The notes beneath the pieces are model-generated. The model worked only from the letters and a program-made list of their open reading frames with translations. It was not told the DNA's origin and made no database searches. 64,000 bases of DNA from an uncultured Bacteroidales bacterium (lineage in GTDB: Bacteria; Bacteroidota; Bacteroidia; Bacteroidales; FEN-979), in contig CAISRB010000005.1 in assembly GCA_903887775.1 (NCBI GenBank), positions 16,773 through 80,772 of the forward strand. The letters are read 5' to 3'. Position 1 is the first letter of the stretch. Each line of letters begins with the position of its first letter. Positions 61,642 through 64,000 of the stretch are shown piece after piece. The translations under genes and the position numbers were made by a program.

Positions 61642-61649
61642 CAAAGATA
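61642..61649 (-). promoter_or_regulatory. TATCTTTG -7 element for peroxiredoxin gene
   Basis: TATCTTTG on the minus strand, followed by C, the most common form of this box in Bacteroidetes. About 38 bp before the ATG at 61604. -33 box unclear (TTTC 13 bp upstream). Confidence 0.5.
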
Positions 61650-61728
61650 CGACAATTATTTAGAAACATTATGAATAAATGGTTAAATTTTTCAGGTCTG
61701 CGGATGGCAGCTCCCGCTAATTTAATGG

Positions 61729-61784
61729 ACCCAATCCCCAATCCCCAATCCCTATTCCCCAATCCCTATTCCCCAATCCCTAAA
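61729..61784. repeat. Heptamer array CCCCAAT/CCCTATT at the tolC-like 3' end
   Basis: Eight 7-bp units in exact phase on the plus strand: ACCCAAT, CCCCAAT x2, CCCTATT, CCCCAAT, CCCTATT, CCCCAAT, CCCTAAA. The last one holds the stop codon (TAG on the minus strand, 61782-61780) of the outer-membrane efflux gene. On the minus strand it reads as repeated GGGG and GGG runs, a G-quadruplex-type pattern. It occupies the space between the efflux gene and the peroxiredoxin promoter region; the remainder (61650-61728) shows nothing recognisable. Confidence 0.92.
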
Positions 61785-63294
61785 GTTTGATATCCTTAAT
61801 GCTGAACTGAAGAAGTTCATTCTTGCGGAAGTCAAAGAGAGTAAGCTTTCTTATCTCGTAAAAACTCTGCCAGTATGTTTGCAGAGCATTGTAATAGTTT
61901 TTCTGGGCGTTGTCGGTTTCGATCTGGGCGTTATTCAGGTCGAGGATGCTGTTGATCTTCCCGATGAGGTACCTGCCTTTTGTAACGTCATAGCTTTTGC
62001 TGGCAACCGTATCGGATTTTGCAGCTATCATCAGCTGTCGTTCCTGCATGTTAAACTGGACTACTTTGAGGTAAATGTTTCTCTGGAAGTCAACGAGTTC
62101 CTGTTCAACAGAGTTTTTTACGATCTCTTGCTGGGACTGTGCCATTTTGATCTTCCCCCTGGCCACTCCCCAATCGACGATAGGCACCGTAAATTGCAGG
62201 CCAACCTGTTGCTGGTCAAGGGGTTTGTAATAAGCATCTGGAATGTTGTCCCCGCTTTGGGTTAAACCGAAAACAGCAGTCAGGTTTGCATCGAACCTCC
62301 CTTCGGTTTTTGCTTTGTTGACATCCCTGGCCGCTTCAAGTAAGCGTCTCTGAAAGTCAAGGGCGGTTGAAGTATTATGGACCGCCTGCTGAACGGCATT
62401 CACCGGGTCGATGCGGAAGAAGCTGATATCGGCCGGCGGGGTCAGGGAGATACTGCTGGTATCTTTGATACGCAGGTAGGATTTCAGCCGGAACATGGCA
62501 TTATCCACTGCCAGGTTTGCATTATCAATGGCGGCCTGGGCTTTCAGGTAATTGAGTTCGAGCTGTAAAAGATCATTTTCGGCTATTTTTCCGAGCTGGT
62601 ACCTGCCTTTTGCTATACGGTAAAGGGTGTCGGAGTTTTTCAGGTTGGTCAAAGCTATCTTTCTGTCTATTTGAGCCTGAAGTAATCCAAAAAAGTAAGA
62701 TGTAGTTGTCATTGACAGCTGTTCAACATCTTCGAGGTAGCGTTTTTTTGCCTGGTCGAATTTTAGCGGTTGTATCTTCCGGTCCCAGCGGTATGTGTTA
62801 TACTGGAAAAGGGGTTGTGTGTAGCCAATGTTGACGGGAGTCGACAAATAAGAAGTGATGGTTGAGTCGGTATGGTTATCGAGTCTTTGTAAACCGCTTC
62901 TGAGAAATACGTTACCTCCGGTGATACCTATTTTCTGGTTCAGGTACGCATTTGCAGTGTAGGTTGTATTCTGCTGATGAACATAACTCACAGAACCGTC
63001 GGGATAAACATATTTCTGAAATCCGCTCTGTATTTCAGGTATAGTCCCGTCGACATATAAGTTTGGGAGGTAGGTTGCACGGAAAGTCCTGTATTCCCAA
63101 AAGCTGGAGCGAAAGATTTGTTTCGCGTTAAGCGCATCGGCCGATTGTTGTTTGGCAATATTAAGAGCTTCCTGAAGTGTAAGTGAGTGACTCATCGTTT
63201 GAGCGCCTGCCATTTTGGGTGAAAATGTATTCAGGGAAAGCGATATCAGGAGAATCGGAAGCAAAGCCTTCATAGTAATACGGGTTTTATTCAT
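61780..63294 (-). CDS. TolC-family outer-membrane efflux protein
   Basis: 504 residues. A signal peptide ends MAGAQT (~33). The OEP repeats are visible: SLTLQEALNIAKQQSADALNAK at the start and KGRYQLGKIAENDLLQLELNYLKAQ / KGRYLIGKINSILDLNNAQIETDNAQ as the two coiled-coil halves, each with the GRY.LG motif. It forms a trimeric exit duct for an ABC or RND system. Its start overlaps the MacB-like permease gene by 8 bp, so the permease and the duct are made together. Its stop codon is embedded in the heptamer array. Confidence 0.94.
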   Translation of the reverse strand: MNKTRITMKALLPILLISLSLNTFSPKMAGAQTMSHSLTLQEALNIAKQQSADALNAKQIFRSSFWEYRTFRATYLPNLYVDGTIPEIQSGFQKYVYPDGSVSYVHQQNTTYTANAYLNQKIGITGGNVFLRSGLQRLDNHTDSTITSYLSTPVNIGYTQPLFQYNTYRWDRKIQPLKFDQAKKRYLEDVEQLSMTTTSYFFGLLQAQIDRKIALTNLKNSDTLYRIAKGRYQLGKIAENDLLQLELNYLKAQAAIDNANLAVDNAMFRLKSYLRIKDTSSISLTPPADISFFRIDPVNAVQQAVHNTSTALDFQRRLLEAARDVNKAKTEGRFDANLTAVFGLTQSGDNIPDAYYKPLDQQQVGLQFTVPIVDWGVARGKIKMAQSQQEIVKNSVEQELVDFQRNIYLKVVQFNMQERQLMIAAKSDTVASKSYDVTKGRYLIGKINSILDLNNAQIETDNAQKNYYNALQTYWQSFYEIRKLTLFDFRKNELLQFSIKDIKL

Positions 63295-64000
63295 GTCTCA
63301 ATGATTCCACAGGATCTGCAGAAGAAGCTTGTTTTGCAGGCATATAACCAAAAATTATCCCTACCGAGGCCGAGACTCCGAAGGAAATAATGATTGATAA
63401 GGGAGAAATTATAGTGAGGATGCTTGTAAACTGCATGATCAGCTTCGAGAAGATGATCCCAAGGATGATCCCGATGAGCCCGCCGGTAATGCTAAGGAGG
63501 GTGGCTTCCATAAGGAATTGTAAGGCAATATCGCGTTTTGTCGCGCCTATAGCGCGCCGTATCCCGATCTCCTTTATCCTTTCCATGACTGATGCAAGCA
63601 TGATGTTCATAATTCCGATTCCGCCAACGAGCAGGGAGATGCCCGCAATACAACCCAGGACTATATTGAAAATATCTTTGGTCCGTTGTTCCTGTTTGAG
63701 CAACAGTTCAGGGACCTTGATCTCGAAATCTTCAAGTTTCTGATGCCTTCTTAAAATCATTCTTTTCAGCAATGCGGTTGTAGGGGTGATCTGGTTGCTC
63801 TCTTTGACCTGGACGACGATCTTGTCGACCTGGTTCTTTGCCATGTCGTCTCCGTCACGTGAGCCGGAGATCACCATATCTCCATAGTCTATTTCATAAC
63901 TTGAGCCGTGAAGAGAGGAGGCAGTGACCATTGTGCGGTCTTTCACCCTTCTCATCATGGTCTGGATAGGGGCAAACACTGAGTTATTGTAATCGGAGAT
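63287..64000 (-). CDS. MacB-like ABC transporter permease, C-terminal part (cut by window edge)
   Basis: The last ~237 residues; the frame is open to the right edge. The MacB_PCD/FtsX region is clear: IVQVKESNQ-type periplasmic end, then the first visible TM helix at IFNIVLGCIAGISLLVGGIGIMNIMLASV, RIKEIGIRRAIGATKRDIALQFLMEA (coupling helix), two more helices, and the C-terminal PAKQASSADPVESLRHE. MacB-type pumps push substrates through a TolC duct using an ATPase and an adaptor. The gene downstream is the TolC-like protein (8-bp overlap). Substrate unknown. Confidence 0.93.
   Translation of the reverse strand: MSDYNNSVFAPIQTMMRRVKDRTMVTASSLHGSSYEIDYGDMVISGSRDGDDMAKNQVDKIVVQVKESNQITPTTALLKRMILRRHQKLEDFEIKVPELLLKQEQRTKDIFNIVLGCIAGISLLVGGIGIMNIMLASVMERIKEIGIRRAIGATKRDIALQFLMEATLLSITGGLIGIILGIIFSKLIMQFTSILTIISPLSIIISFGVSASVGIIFGYMPAKQASSADPVESLRHE

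Noticed and set aside
1..64000. Search by eye for tRNA, rRNA, insertion sequences, integrases, toxin-antitoxin or defence genes
   Set aside because: Gaps are under 250 bp and none shows cloverleaf, transposase or defence-type sequences; nothing could be supported.

Overview
The window looks like a chromosomal segment of an uncultured, probably anaerobic or facultative member of the Bacteroidetes (Bacteroidales-like). Three things point there. At least fourteen genes are preceded by the Bacteroidetes promoter form TAnnTTTG, several with TTTG, ATTG or TTGG 18-21 bp upstream, and Shine-Dalgarno sites are mostly absent. The protein set is typical: three tandem parvulin-type isomerases, DUF4252, head-GIN and PorV/FadL-like outer-membrane proteins, a short prolyl-tRNA synthetase, and a Bacteroides-type membrane pyrophosphatase. 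No tRNA, rRNA, CRISPR array, insertion sequence, integrase or phage gene was seen. Coding density is very high: the longest gene-free stretch is about 245 bp (49892-50136), so no gap reaches 300 bp.

Layout. 1-6.0 kb (+): 3' end of guaB, three periplasmic SurA/PpiC-type folding factors and a MoxR ATPase. 6.0-9.6 kb (+): complete pstSCAB phosphate importer without phoU. 9.7-12.3 kb (-): radical SAM protein and a POT peptide transporter. 12.5-14.1 kb (+): ECF sigma factor, a membrane protein and a DUF4252 protein. 14.2-17.1 kb (-): helix-hairpin-helix/beta-barrel protein and a PorV/PorQ-like protein. 17.2-19.7 kb (+): a GNAT enzyme, a GNAT-DUF1697 fusion and DUF2461. 19.7-25.2 kb (-): LOG protein, rsfS, ftsH, LUD protein, cdsA, psd. 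25.3-31.2 kb (-): lpdA, rfbC, a lytic transglycosylase, uvrA. 31.3-35.9 kb (+): a PLP trans-sulfuration enzyme, thrC, thrH and a second PLP enzyme. 35.9-41.3 kb (-): gcvP and hppA. 41.4-44.2 kb (+): bifunctional nuclease, thyA, folA, a lipoprotein. 44.2-49.9 kb (-): lone receiver protein, lpxK, an LpxR-like deacylase, dnaB and an exported protein. 50.1-53.7 kb (+): Nif3, COG1579 zinc-ribbon and TPR proteins. 53.7-64 kb: outer-membrane proteins, proS, head-GIN, a PagL-like hydrolase, mazG, a peroxiredoxin, a TolC-like protein and the end of a MacB-like permease.

How the genes work together. Much of the window serves the cell envelope: folding of outer-membrane proteins, phosphatidylethanolamine synthesis (cdsA, psd), lipid A synthesis and trimming (lpxK, LpxR-like, PagL-like), murein turnover, efflux and several beta-barrels. 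A second theme is amino acid and one-carbon metabolism: thrH-thrC with two PLP enzymes, gcvP, lpdA, thyA-folA.

The most unusual signal is non-coding. Five gene 3' ends (radical SAM, uvrA, lpdA, thrC, tolC-like) carry arrays with an exact 7-bp period that include or touch the stop codon. Unit sequences differ by locus (AAARRYG, CCCCTAA, CCCCAAT/CCCTATT, CGTTTGG-type). Two loci also share a longer dispersed element and differ by exactly two heptamers. They resemble the heptameric STRR repeats known from heterocystous cyanobacteria, but here in a Bacteroidetes and tied to stop codons. Apart from this, the window is largely core genome, and I do not see a clear new defence or mobile system.
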